Shown here: piece after piece, positions 52,109-60,070 of the stretch
How positions within the stretch are numbered: position 1 is the stretch's first letter
Layout: every line of letters starts with the position of its first letter
NCBI RefSeq assembly: GCF_001881565.1
Contig: NZ_MPDJ01000001.1
Span: forward strand, 1,503,234-1,567,233
DNA from: Eisenbergiella tayi
Lineage (GTDB): Bacteria; Bacillota; Clostridia; Lachnospirales; Lachnospiraceae
Length of the DNA: 64,000 nucleotides
Direction of reading: 5' to 3'
Made by a program: the position numbers and the translations under genes
The notes under the pieces: generated by a model
Told to the model about the DNA's origin: nothing
Seen by the model: only the letters and a program-made list of their open reading frames with translations
Databases searched by the model: none

Positions 52109-54115
52109 TCAGATCTTCTGGTTAATATAATCACAGATTATATTGGCAGCGGCATCCACACCGCATGAACTGTCAATACAAAGATGATAGCCATGGGGCT
52201 CTCCCCATGTACGGCCTGAAATATTCCTGTAATATGCGGCACGGGCGGCATCCGAACGCGCAATATTTTTCCGCCCTTCATCCATTGTATCACCATACAT
52301 TTCCATAACCCTTTTTATGCGGTATTCACGGGGCGCATAAATAAAAACACGAATTACATCCGTATATTCATTTAAGACATAATCAGCGGCACGGCCTACG
52401 ATGACACAGGACCCGTTGTCCGCAATTTTACGGATAATCTGCTCCTGCGCGGTAATCGCCTGCTGCACAACATTTGTACTCAGATACACGGAACGCAGCA
52501 GCTCCGGAGAATTTTCATTGATATCCGATATAAACCTTTGAGCCAAACCACTTTCCTGTGCTGCCAGAGCGGTCATCTCCTTATAATAGCAGGCAACTCC
52601 TATCTGTTCCGCCACAAGCTGCCCAATCCGCTTACCGCAGGAACCGTGCTCACGGGCTATGGTGACAATAACTCCTTTACGCGAAGGACGGATCCCTGCA
52701 CTCACCGGGAGCGGAATATTGCTTTCACCGGCTTCCCATGTCCTGAAATAGTGCATGGTGAGGGATACGGCAACAATCATACCAATTAAATCCGCAGCCG
52801 GTGCGGCGAATAAGATGCCATTTATGCCGCTGCCTGCCTGATTTATCTCACAAACATAGGGTATCAGTATTACAAGCGGTACAAAGCAGACAATATCACG
52901 CGTCAGGGATGCTACGACCGCCATAACCGGCTTACCTACAGCCTGAAAAAATATAGAGGACATTTTGATCACACAGGTAAAGATGACCAGTGAAAGAAAA
53001 ATACGGAAGGTACGCTGCGCATATTCAGTATAAAGTGCATTGTTACCGGATCCAAATATATTGATGATAACCTGCGGACAAATTTCAAAAACTAATGTGG
53101 AAACAATACCAACCGCCAACGTTGCAGTCAGAATCATACGATAGGTATCCCTGACCCGATTCATTTTTCCTGCGCCGATATTATAACCGAGAATCGGCTG
53201 TCCTCCGAGAACGATACCGACAACAATATTGATGACAATTGTAAACACCTTTGTTTCAATACTGATGACAGAGATGGGAATATCCTGACCGTAAATCGAC
53301 AAAGAGCCATATTTTGCAAGCATAATGTTGCAGACCAGAGAAATGACTACTATAGACATCTGTGTGATAAACGAAGACGCTCCTAATTTCAAAGCATTAT
53401 TGAATATTTTAAATTGCGGAACAAAGCTTGCCTTCTTCAGATGGAAGCTCTTCGTTTTGAAAAAATAAAGTGTGCTTACAATAAATGATACCGTTTGACC
53501 GATAACCGTTGCCCATGCAGCGCCTGCAATACCCCATTTAAAAACAAAAATAAACACAGGATCAAGGATGATGTTCAGTATAGCGCCAAGTGACATGGAC
53601 GCCATTGATACTGCAGGACTTCCATCTGCCCTTATGACGGCATTCATCATATTCATCAGCATAAAAGCCGGTAAGAAACAGAGTACTATTGTGAAATAAT
53701 CCACCGCCATTCCAACGGTTTGATCAGAAGCACCGAACAGCCGCAGCAGGGGTTCCCTCCACATTGCGCATAGTACCAGCATAATGACACTGAGTATCAG
53801 CGTAACTGTGATTCCGGTTCCAATACATCGATGTGCATTTTGGGTGTCTTTTTTCCCTTGGCAAATGCTGAGATAGGCAGCGCAGCCATCACCGATACAC
53901 CAGGCGAAAGCCTGTGCAATGATAAGAATGGGAAAGACTATACCTGTGGCTGCGTTTCCGAGATACCCCAATTCGCTGTTTCCTACAAATATCTGATCAA
54001 CGATATTGTAAAGTGCGCTGATGAGCAGCGAAAGGATACAGGGAATCGAAAATTTCACCAGTAATTTTGATATTTTCTCCTCCCCAAGTATATGATTTTG
54101 ATTTGTCTGTTCCAT
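52109..54115 (-). CDS. MATE efflux transporter fused to a cytidylate-kinase-like domain
   Basis: 668 residues from the ATG at 54115 (AGGAGG, 6 nt). Residues 1 to about 460 are a complete MATE transporter, 12 helices (KFSIPCILSLLISALYNIVDQIFVG, PILGYNIGAGKMNRVRDTYR in the second half). Residues about 476-668 are a cytidylate kinase-like domain: VIVTIAREHGSCGKRIGQLVAEQIGVACYYKE, SGLAQRF, NGSCVIVGRAADYVL, ending DAARAAYYRNISGRTWGEPHGYHLCIDSS. The join has no frameshift or stop. MATE exports cationic drugs by Na+/H+ antiport; the kinase-like part may regulate it or act on a nucleotide. A terminator-like hairpin lies 84 bp upstream. Confidence 0.88.
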   Translation of the reverse strand: MEQTNQNHILGEEKISKLLVKFSIPCILSLLISALYNIVDQIFVGNSELGYLGNAATGIVFPILIIAQAFAWCIGDGCAAYLSICQGKKDTQNAHRCIGTGITVTLILSVIMLVLCAMWREPLLRLFGASDQTVGMAVDYFTIVLCFLPAFMLMNMMNAVIRADGSPAVSMASMSLGAILNIILDPVFIFVFKWGIAGAAWATVIGQTVSFIVSTLYFFKTKSFHLKKASFVPQFKIFNNALKLGASSFITQMSIVVISLVCNIMLAKYGSLSIYGQDIPISVISIETKVFTIVINIVVGIVLGGQPILGYNIGAGKMNRVRDTYRMILTATLAVGIVSTLVFEICPQVIINIFGSGNNALYTEYAQRTFRIFLSLVIFTCVIKMSSIFFQAVGKPVMAVVASLTRDIVCFVPLVILIPYVCEINQAGSGINGILFAAPAADLIGMIVAVSLTMHYFRTWEAGESNIPLPVSAGIRPSRKGVIVTIAREHGSCGKRIGQLVAEQIGVACYYKEMTALAAQESGLAQRFISDINENSPELLRSVYLSTNVVQQAITAQEQIIRKIADNGSCVIVGRAADYVLNEYTDVIRVFIYAPREYRIKRVMEMYGDTMDEGRKNIARSDAARAAYYRNISGRTWGEPHGYHLCIDSSCGVDAAANIICDYINQKI

Positions 54116-54189
54116 GATCTTCCTCCTGATTATAAATATTTTAGTTGGAGTCTTTATCAGAGAAAAGCTACCTAAAAACTGCGAAGGGC

Positions 54190-54231
54190 AAAAAAATAAG
54201 TGCGTAGAATTCGCTCGGAATTCTACGCACT
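54190..54231 (-). terminator. terminator/attenuator upstream of the MATE gene
   Basis: 13-bp perfect stem GTGCGTAGAATTC/GAATTCTACGCAC (54200-54212 with 54218-54230), five-base loop, and T7-type tract on the minus strand. It would end the TetR transcript and, for transcripts starting at the promoter at 54250-54278, act as an attenuator 84 bp before the MATE start. Confidence 0.75.
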
Positions 54232-54249
54232 CAGCTGCCCAACTTAATA

Positions 54250-54278
54250 AAATTAGCATAATTTTTCAGGAAAATCAA
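54250..54278 (-). promoter_or_regulatory. candidate promoter upstream of the attenuator
   Basis: Minus strand TTGATT (54278-54273), 17-bp spacer, TAATTT (54255-54250). The terminator stem begins about 12 bp after the predicted start. Confidence 0.45.
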
Positions 54279-54344
54279 GAAAGGAATTTTAAAAATATTT
54301 GGAAAATCAGTATTCCTTTCCTTATATCCATTTCCAATAAATAT

Positions 54345-54908
54345 TCATTGATTTTTTAAGATGCTAACAGAATACGCCATTATGGATTGCAGTGCTGCTA
54401 CCATATCATGGATTGCAACAGGTTTTCCATTATTATACCAGACTGTAATATAGCCGGTTATTCCGGATAGTATGAAAGAAATTAATAATTCAGCTTTGGG
54501 ATCCGTGATATCTATCTGAAAGATTTCAGTCGTTACCGGTTTCATAGCAGCAATCATCTTTTGGGAAAATCCGGTATCTCCATGCCCCAGGAGTATGGCA
54601 AGCCTTTCCCCGTACTCGTTTATTATTTCCTCCCCATAAACCATGAGTTGCTGCCGCTGTTCATTAAAACCTTCTTTCTGCAGCTGCATTATTCGACTCA
54701 GCATTTCCGTAAGCAAAGAGTCTTCCGCCTGATCAATCAGATCATATATATCGGTAAAATACTCATAGAAAGTGCTTCGGTTCACATTCGCTCTTCTTGA
54801 AACAGCTCCCACAGTAACCCCTCTGAGAGTGTTTTCTTTATATTCCTTAAAAAATGCGTCAAACATCTTTTCACGGGTTCTTTCCCTGACTTGCGGCTGC
54901 TTTTTCAT
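54345..54908 (-). CDS. TetR/AcrR-family regulator
   Basis: 187 residues. N-terminal HTH: RTREKMFDAFFKEYKENTLRGVTVGAVSRRANVNRSTFYEYFTDIYDLIDQAE; helical C-domain with a predicted ligand pocket. It is divergent from the SDR gene, with CAACA-type half-sites in the 200-bp gap, and upstream of the MATE gene on the same strand. It probably controls both neighbours. Confidence 0.92.
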   Translation of the reverse strand: MKKQPQVRERTREKMFDAFFKEYKENTLRGVTVGAVSRRANVNRSTFYEYFTDIYDLIDQAEDSLLTEMLSRIMQLQKEGFNEQRQQLMVYGEEIINEYGERLAILLGHGDTGFSQKMIAAMKPVTTEIFQIDITDPKAELLISFILSGITGYITVWYNNGKPVAIHDMVAALQSIMAYSVSILKNQ

Positions 54909-54924
54909 ATGCTCTCCCTATAGT

Positions 54925-55014
54925 CCAACAAAACAGAAGCGAATTGTTGGTTGATGGTATAAATTCATGATAGTATAATGCAAATTATACAACAACATGT
55001 TGGATGATTCAACA
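54925..55014. promoter_or_regulatory. SDR promoter with TetR-type operator array
   Basis: Promoter on the + strand: TTGATG (54951-54956), 17-bp spacer, TATAAT (54974-54979). Around it are CCAACA-N14-TGTTGG (54925-54950), CAACATGTTG (54993-55002), and TGTTG-N7-CAACA (54998-55014). The repeated CAACA/TGTTG half-sites flank the -35 and the start site, as expected for TetR repression. Confidence 0.65.
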
Positions 55015-55035
55015 AAAGTATAATAACAATAGAAT

Positions 55036-55086
55036 GTAACTGATAAGCAGACCGGTCTTCGTCCGCCTGTTCTGCTTATCAGTTAC
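55036..55086 (+). repeat. 15-bp-arm stem-loop in the SDR leader
   Basis: Perfect 15-bp arms GTAACTGATAAGCAG/CTGCTTATCAGTTAC (55036-55050 with 55072-55086), 21-base loop. It ends about 10 bp before the RBS and has no T-run, so it is a leader RNA structure rather than a terminator. Confidence 0.75.
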
Positions 55087-55108
55087 TGCAAAACCAGGAG
55101 GTATTTAT

Positions 55109-56392
55109 ATGTTTGATTTACATGCACCACAACCAAAAGCATTGGATAAACTATTATCCCTGCAGGGAAAAACCGCTGTTATTACAGGAGGAAGCCGCGG
55201 AATAGGTAAGCAGATTCTTACAAGGTTTACAGAAGCAGGCTGTAAAGTAGTCTTTACCGGCAGAAGTCTTGAAGCTCTGCAGGCAGTCGAAAAAGAATTT
55301 AAAGACAAAGGTTTTGATGTTGCCTGCTTCCAGGCAGATATATCATCTGTTGAAGATTCTTATAAAACAATTGACTTCACAGTGAAAAAATACGGGAGAC
55401 TGGATATCCTTGTAAATAATGCCGCTTCTTTTCCATTCTGCGATGCACTGTCCATGACTGAAGAAACCTGGAATAAATGTTTTGATACCGACGCTAAAGG
55501 TACATTCTTCATGTCCCAGGCAGCGGCAAAAGAGATGATTAAGGAAGGACATGGAGGAAGAATCATTAACTTTATGTCCACAGCTGCATTGAACCCGACA
55601 GGACCCTTGATCGCATATGGCGCAGCAAAACAAGCGGTATGGTATGTAACAAAAACTATGGCACAGGAATTTGCTCCATATAAAATTACTGTCAACGCAG
55701 CAACACCCGGAGCTACCATGACGGAAGAACGGATCGCAGCCTTTTCCGGCAATGGAGAGCAAATGCAGCAATTTATAAAACAATCCGGCAATGCAGGACT
55801 TAACTTTACCGAAAATGTCAGCAGCCTCAATCCTTCCATGCTTTCCGGTCTCTTGGAACAGGCCATGCCAATGGGCCGAACAGGATTTCCGGATGATTTG
55901 GCCAAAGCGGTATTATTTTTAGCATCTGATATGGCGGAGTATATCACTGGACAGAACATTACCGTAGACGGCGCTCAAAGCATACAAAATCCGATGGGCG
56001 CGATGATGAACCGAATTCAGGGCGGAGGAGCAGAGCCACTCTCGCAAATTGAAAATGATGAGCCGGATGAAATCTCATCCAATTCCATCGATGCATCTAT
56101 AGAGGGAAAATGGTCCTCTGCTATGGATACCCCTATGGGAAAAAATACAATCGAGTTTGATTTGAAAGTTAACGGAAACAAACTGGACGGAACGGTATCA
56201 CTTGCCGGAAATTCTGCAGATATAGAAAAGGGGCAGGCAGCCGATGATGGGATTACATTCCTGTTTAAAATGAAATCCCCCATGGGTAAGGTTAAAGTTA
56301 AGGTAACAGGCAGATTGGAAGACAGTAAACTTGTAGGAGAAATCAAACTTCCTATCGGGACTTCTGTTGCTTATGTGGCGGATAGGATTTAA
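55109..56392 (+). CDS. SDR-family oxidoreductase with C-terminal beta-rich domain
   Basis: 427 residues. Residues about 15-300 are a complete classical SDR: TGGSRGIGKQI (cofactor loop), NNAASFP, the catalytic Tyr-x3-Lys in AYGAAKQAV, and ITVDGAQS at the end. The NADP/NAD choice is undecided. Residues about 320-427 form a separate domain with GKWSSAMDTPMGKNTIEFDLKVNGNKLDGTVSLAG, FKMKSPMGKVKVKVTGRL and KLVGEIKLPIGTSVAYVADRI, an all-beta, probable barrel or lipocalin-like fold. Extra C-terminal domains are unusual for SDRs (about 250 aa). RBS AGGAGG. Confidence 0.9.
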   Translation: MFDLHAPQPKALDKLLSLQGKTAVITGGSRGIGKQILTRFTEAGCKVVFTGRSLEALQAVEKEFKDKGFDVACFQADISSVEDSYKTIDFTVKKYGRLDILVNNAASFPFCDALSMTEETWNKCFDTDAKGTFFMSQAAAKEMIKEGHGGRIINFMSTAALNPTGPLIAYGAAKQAVWYVTKTMAQEFAPYKITVNAATPGATMTEERIAAFSGNGEQMQQFIKQSGNAGLNFTENVSSLNPSMLSGLLEQAMPMGRTGFPDDLAKAVLFLASDMAEYITGQNITVDGAQSIQNPMGAMMNRIQGGGAEPLSQIENDEPDEISSNSIDASIEGKWSSAMDTPMGKNTIEFDLKVNGNKLDGTVSLAGNSADIEKGQAADDGITFLFKMKSPMGKVKVKVTGRLEDSKLVGEIKLPIGTSVAYVADRI

Positions 56393-56460
56393 GTTATTGC
56401 CATACCTTTGAAATAGAAAATGTCTTCCGTATTTTCGCGGAAGACATTTCCATTTTCAGA

Positions 56461-57609
56461 TCACTTCAGAAACTGCAGGCACACCACCGCCCCGGCTTCA
56501 TAAACCCATCTCTTCTCCAATTTTCCCGTTTCTCCGTCACGTTCAAACACCACCAGGTTATCGCTGTCCTGGTTTGCCGCCAGCAGCCACCGGCCGGAAG
56601 GAGAAATCTGAAATCCCCTGGGATTCCTCCCATCCGAAGATATCCACTGGACCCCGCTCAAACTGCCCTGGTTATCCACATGATAAACACCTATGCTGTC
56701 ATCTCCGCGATTACCCACATAAAGATACCTGCCGTCAGGAGACAGAACAATTCCGCCCACGGTGCTGCTCTGTGTTTTCTCTCCGTTCCCGTCATTCTCC
56801 GGCAGGCTGGATATCATCTGCTGCACAGATATCCTTTTCTCTTCCTTTTCCCACTGCAGAACCGCAATTTCATTGCTCAGCTCACAGGTCACATAGACAT
56901 GGCTTCCATCGTTCGAAAAAGCAATGCTCCTGGGCCCGCTTCCCACAGGAAGAAAAACAGATGCCACACGTTCCATCTCCCCTCCGCATTTGCCGGGAGC
57001 CATGCAGGAAACCTCATCCGTCCCCAGATCCGCAATCCAGAGGGTATCCCCCTTTATGGCGGCACTGTGCACATGTGGCTTTTCCTGACGGACAGGATTA
57101 CGCAGCCTGTCCCTTCCATCCCTGTTTTCTTTTTCTCCGAACTGATGGACCAGCTGCCAGTACATCTCTGAGAGGCTTCCGTCTTCCGCCAGCCTGAAAC
57201 AGCTCAGGCTCCCGCCGTTATAGTTAGCGGTATAGATAAACCTTCGCTGCTCATCGCAGCTTACATGACAGGGCGCCGCACCCATGACAGGCAGTATATT
57301 TATCATAGCCAGCCTCCCGTCATCCTCAATCTTATAGGCGCTCAGCGCCCCTCCATGCGTCCCCTGATAATCATCCAGCTCATTTACCGCATACAGAAGG
57401 CGGCAGTCCGGTGAAAAAGTAAGCCAGGATGCATTTAAGGCCTGTCCATAGCTTTCCTGCTTTTCCAGTCCGCCCGTTTCTTCATCGAAGCTCCACAGGC
57501 ATATACCCTCCCCATTTCCCTGATATGCGCTTCCGTCTCCTGTCAGTACCGGCGCATTATAGCTGCCCGTATACAGCTTTACCGTTTTACTGTTTTCCTG
57601 TGTCTTCAC
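56461..57609 (-). CDS. lactonase-family beta-propeller protein (6-phosphogluconolactonase type)
   Basis: 382 residues starting with GTG at 57609, one base after the stop of the upstream gene and with AAGGAG about 9 nt before; the frame runs on upstream without an RBS of its own. The sequence is a seven-bladed lactonase propeller: VKLYTGSYNAPV, SPDCRLLYAVNELDDYQGTHGGALSAYKI, AAPCHVSCDEQRRFIYTANYNGGSLSCF, HVHSAAIKGDTLWIADLGTDEVS and SGPRSIAFSNDGSHVYVTCELSNEIAVL. Such proteins hydrolyse 6-phosphogluconolactone or other lactones. Coupled to the unknown gene before it. Confidence 0.88.
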   Translation of the reverse strand: MKTQENSKTVKLYTGSYNAPVLTGDGSAYQGNGEGICLWSFDEETGGLEKQESYGQALNASWLTFSPDCRLLYAVNELDDYQGTHGGALSAYKIEDDGRLAMINILPVMGAAPCHVSCDEQRRFIYTANYNGGSLSCFRLAEDGSLSEMYWQLVHQFGEKENRDGRDRLRNPVRQEKPHVHSAAIKGDTLWIADLGTDEVSCMAPGKCGGEMERVASVFLPVGSGPRSIAFSNDGSHVYVTCELSNEIAVLQWEKEEKRISVQQMISSLPENDGNGEKTQSSTVGGIVLSPDGRYLYVGNRGDDSIGVYHVDNQGSLSGVQWISSDGRNPRGFQISPSGRWLLAANQDSDNLVVFERDGETGKLEKRWVYEAGAVVCLQFLK

Positions 57610-57610
57610 C

Positions 57611-58360
57611 TCATTCGTCTCCTTCCAATACCTGATACAGATAGGCATTACCCTTTTTGCCCACCCTCTCCACAACCTCTGTATATGTCAATATGTTCAG
57701 CACTGTCTGGGCGAGATTCGCCCGGATATGAACCTCCTTCGCAAACTCCTTTACCGTAAAGGGCTCCGGAATCCCATAGGGGACCAGCTGGAGATAATCC
57801 CTGGGGCAGTCAATTTCCATGACATCCACCATTTCCAGGGGAATCCTGTCAAATCTGGAGGAGCCTTTTTTCTTATCCCTGCTCCATCCGTTCAAAAGCC
57901 GGTATTCCTCCATATTCAAAAAAACAAATTTAAAATGAAGGTTCTCTTCCAACAGAAAATTTTTTATCTTATACAGCTCCCTGAAGGCTGCATATGCATT
58001 TCCCTTAACCGGAGATTTCCTCCGGCTGCTGAATTCCCCGGTTTCCTCATCAATCCATATCAGCCACTTTTCGTAGGGAATGGGGTAGATAATCGTGACC
58101 GGATATAAAGGGAGGAATTTTCTCAGCTTATCCCTCATCCGATCAAAGCTGCGTGTCTGTATTTCCACGATTTCTGTCCCTGTATAGATATCCGCCACAC
58201 TTCCTTCGATGGGTATCTCATGCATATCCTCATCCGGAGCATAATAATTTTTCAAAACCGCATGGACCGTTTTTTCCGACAGAGTTCCGATACCCTGCCT
58301 CTCACGTACGGTACCCACTATCTTATCTCTGGCCCAATCAAAGCGTTCCTTATCGGTCAC
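57611..58360 (-). CDS. candidate nuclease/winged-helix protein of unknown function
   Basis: 249 residues. The N-terminal domain contains EGSVADIYTGTEIVEIQTRSFDRMRDKLRKFLPLYPVTIIYPIPYEKWLIWID, with Asp, then E-x-Q in the order and spacing of PD-(D/E)XK-type cores, and a downstream Lys. The middle is helical (AFRELYKIKNFLLEENLHFKFVFLN). The C-terminal 70 residues form a likely winged helix (FAKEVHIRANLAQTVLNILTYTEVVERVGKKGNAYLYQVLE). The fold assignment is inference. It ends one base before the lactonase start, so the two are translationally coupled. Confidence 0.6.
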   Translation of the reverse strand: MTDKERFDWARDKIVGTVRERQGIGTLSEKTVHAVLKNYYAPDEDMHEIPIEGSVADIYTGTEIVEIQTRSFDRMRDKLRKFLPLYPVTIIYPIPYEKWLIWIDEETGEFSSRRKSPVKGNAYAAFRELYKIKNFLLEENLHFKFVFLNMEEYRLLNGWSRDKKKGSSRFDRIPLEMVDVMEIDCPRDYLQLVPYGIPEPFTVKEFAKEVHIRANLAQTVLNILTYTEVVERVGKKGNAYLYQVLEGDE

Positions 58361-58458
58361 GTCCGTCTTTCCTTTCCCATTACAGAGACTTTATCACATA
58401 TATAATAACCTTTTTATTGTGAATTTGCACAATTTTTGTTAAATTCCTGCAAAATAAA

Positions 58459-58487
58459 TTGCTATTTTCCGAGAAAATACTTATACT
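58459..58487 (+). promoter_or_regulatory. sigma-A promoter of darA
   Basis: TTGCTA (58459-58464), 17-bp spacer, TATACT (58482-58487), about 50 bp before the start codon. Confidence 0.65.
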
Positions 58488-58537
58488 AATAGAAAGAAAA
58501 CTTGTGTCGCATAAAAAGCGGCGGAAGGGAGTAGCCT

Positions 58538-58876
58538 ATGAAAATGCTCTTAGCCATCGTGCATAATGAAGATGCACCTTTACTTATCAATGAACTGAAT
58601 GAAAAGAAGTATTTTGTTACCAAACTTGCCACAACAGGCGGCTTTCTGAAAAAAGGCAATACCACACTTCTTCTTGGTATCGAGGACGAGAAAGTGGATG
58701 CGGTATGCGAAATCATTAAGCAGCATTCCGGCAAGCGTCAGCAGATCATGTATACCCCTCCGGCTCCTTCCAATTGTAATGTATATCCCAACGCTGTTTC
58801 CAGCGTACCCGTAAATGTGGAAGTGGGCGGAGCAACTATCTTTATTATGCCTGTTGACGATTTCAGAAAGGTATAA
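58538..58876 (+). CDS. darA: cyclic-di-AMP receptor DarA (PII-like)
   Basis: 112 residues of PII-like fold (DUF970/YaaQ): LLAIVHNEDAPLLINELNEKKYFVTKLATTGGFLKKGNTTLLLGIEDEKVDAVCEIIKQHSGKR, ending VEVGGATIFIMPVDDFRKV. The TTGGFLKKGN loop and the VGGATIF end are the c-di-AMP-binding elements of DarA/PstA. The function is cytosolic c-di-AMP sensing; the partner is unknown. Monocistronic, between its promoter and a bidirectional terminator. Confidence 0.95.
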   Translation: MKMLLAIVHNEDAPLLINELNEKKYFVTKLATTGGFLKKGNTTLLLGIEDEKVDAVCEIIKQHSGKRQQIMYTPPAPSNCNVYPNAVSSVPVNVEVGGATIFIMPVDDFRKV

Positions 58877-58913
58877 CCGTTCTTTTCATCCCGGCTGTCC
58901 TGTCATTTCAACA

Positions 58914-58959
58914 AAACCACAGCTCTTCTGCAGACATGCGGAAAAGTCTGTGGTTTTTT
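58914..58959. terminator. bidirectional terminator
   Basis: Nine-bp stem AAACCACAG/CTGTGGTTT with an inner structured loop and T6 after it; A-run before it. It lies between darA and the convergent SGNH gene. Confidence 0.8.
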
Positions 58960-58972
58960 ATGCACAGAAATA

Positions 58973-60022
58973 CTATGGGAAATACTTCTTAATTTCCTTT
59001 TCCCGGATTTCTTCAGCCAGTTTCCGCATTTTATCAAGCTCTTCCCGGTAATTTTCCTCAGTAAGCCGGTAATTATCTTCCTTCATCTGTTCCACCATAT
59101 ACTGGTTGATTTCCGCCGTAAAATGAACCGGATCCATATATTTATCCAGATCCAGAATGATATCCCTGTCATTCTGAAAATAATACATCCTTACATTCTC
59201 ATAGCCCAGCAGCCTTTCTGCAGAAGTCCCGGCCGCATACATAACCTGCTCCAGCTCCCCGCTCCTGTACATATTGTCCCACCACAGCATGGAATAGGGC
59301 GGGTAAAAAAAGTAAAACATCGTATCCGGGTGCTGATCCACACGCTTAACCAGAAGCTCCACATTCCCGTCCACAAATTCCTTATATTCTTCTTCCGCCT
59401 TCATGGGTGCAATCTCCTCCGGCCGGTCATAATGGCTCAATGCCTCTTCCTTGCTGAAGGTTTTGTACTGGGCCCAGTTATAGGAAGTCCCCTCATCATA
59501 ATCATCCAGAAACGTCTCCGCCAGCATGTACGGAATATCTTCAAAAATAACATCCTTATTCAGCACATAATTGACATCGGTAAAGGGATTTCTGTCATAC
59601 AGGTACAAGGGCATGGACTCATCCGGAAATTCAATATCCGGATCCCCGCCAAGCGCAAACAAATCCAGGCTGTAAAAAACCATTTTTATGTTCCGGCTTT
59701 CAAAGGCCTGCTCCATATAATAGTCCAGCTGTGCGGTCACCCCGGAGCTTTTAATTGCTTTCACCGCAGTAACTCCAAAGGCATCGTCAAACCACCTGTT
59801 ATTGAAATTCTCCGCAGTGGAGGAACCCATAATCAGGCTGTCGTAGGAGAAATTACGGATAGTTCCTATACTCTGATATTCTTTTTTGGTCAGTACTGCT
59901 TTTAAAGGCCCCACCGGTTCATGATAATGAAAAAAGGGGTCAAACAGCACTACCAGACCTGCCGCCAGAATAAGCAGGATTACCGACACTGCCGCAAAAT
60001 TTTTAAGAAATTTCCGATACAT
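58973..60022 (-). CDS. SGNH/DltD-AlgX-like membrane-anchored protein
   Basis: 349 residues from the ATG at 60022 (GGAG, 6-7 nt). One N-terminal transmembrane helix (FLKNFAAVSVILLILAAGLVVLF), then an extracytoplasmic SGNH-like domain: LIMGSSTAENFN with the probable nucleophile Ser in GSS, VFYSLDLFALGGDP, and DPVHFTAEINQYMVEQM with the D-x2-H dyad. It follows the MBOAT gene by 48 bp. Paired MBOAT and SGNH proteins O-acylate cell-envelope polymers (DltB/DltD, PatA/PatB, AlgI/AlgJ). Confidence 0.82.
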   Translation of the reverse strand: MYRKFLKNFAAVSVILLILAAGLVVLFDPFFHYHEPVGPLKAVLTKKEYQSIGTIRNFSYDSLIMGSSTAENFNNRWFDDAFGVTAVKAIKSSGVTAQLDYYMEQAFESRNIKMVFYSLDLFALGGDPDIEFPDESMPLYLYDRNPFTDVNYVLNKDVIFEDIPYMLAETFLDDYDEGTSYNWAQYKTFSKEEALSHYDRPEEIAPMKAEEEYKEFVDGNVELLVKRVDQHPDTMFYFFYPPYSMLWWDNMYRSGELEQVMYAAGTSAERLLGYENVRMYYFQNDRDIILDLDKYMDPVHFTAEINQYMVEQMKEDNYRLTEENYREELDKMRKLAEEIREKEIKKYFP

Positions 60023-60070
60023 AGTTTCTCCGCCGTTCGGAGGATATCCGATCAATCCCGTTTATCCTCA

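Noticed and set aside
54116..54259. N-terminal extension of the MATE fusion
   Set aside because: It would be translated from the terminator stem and 5' leader; the AGGAGG-preceded ATG is at 54115.
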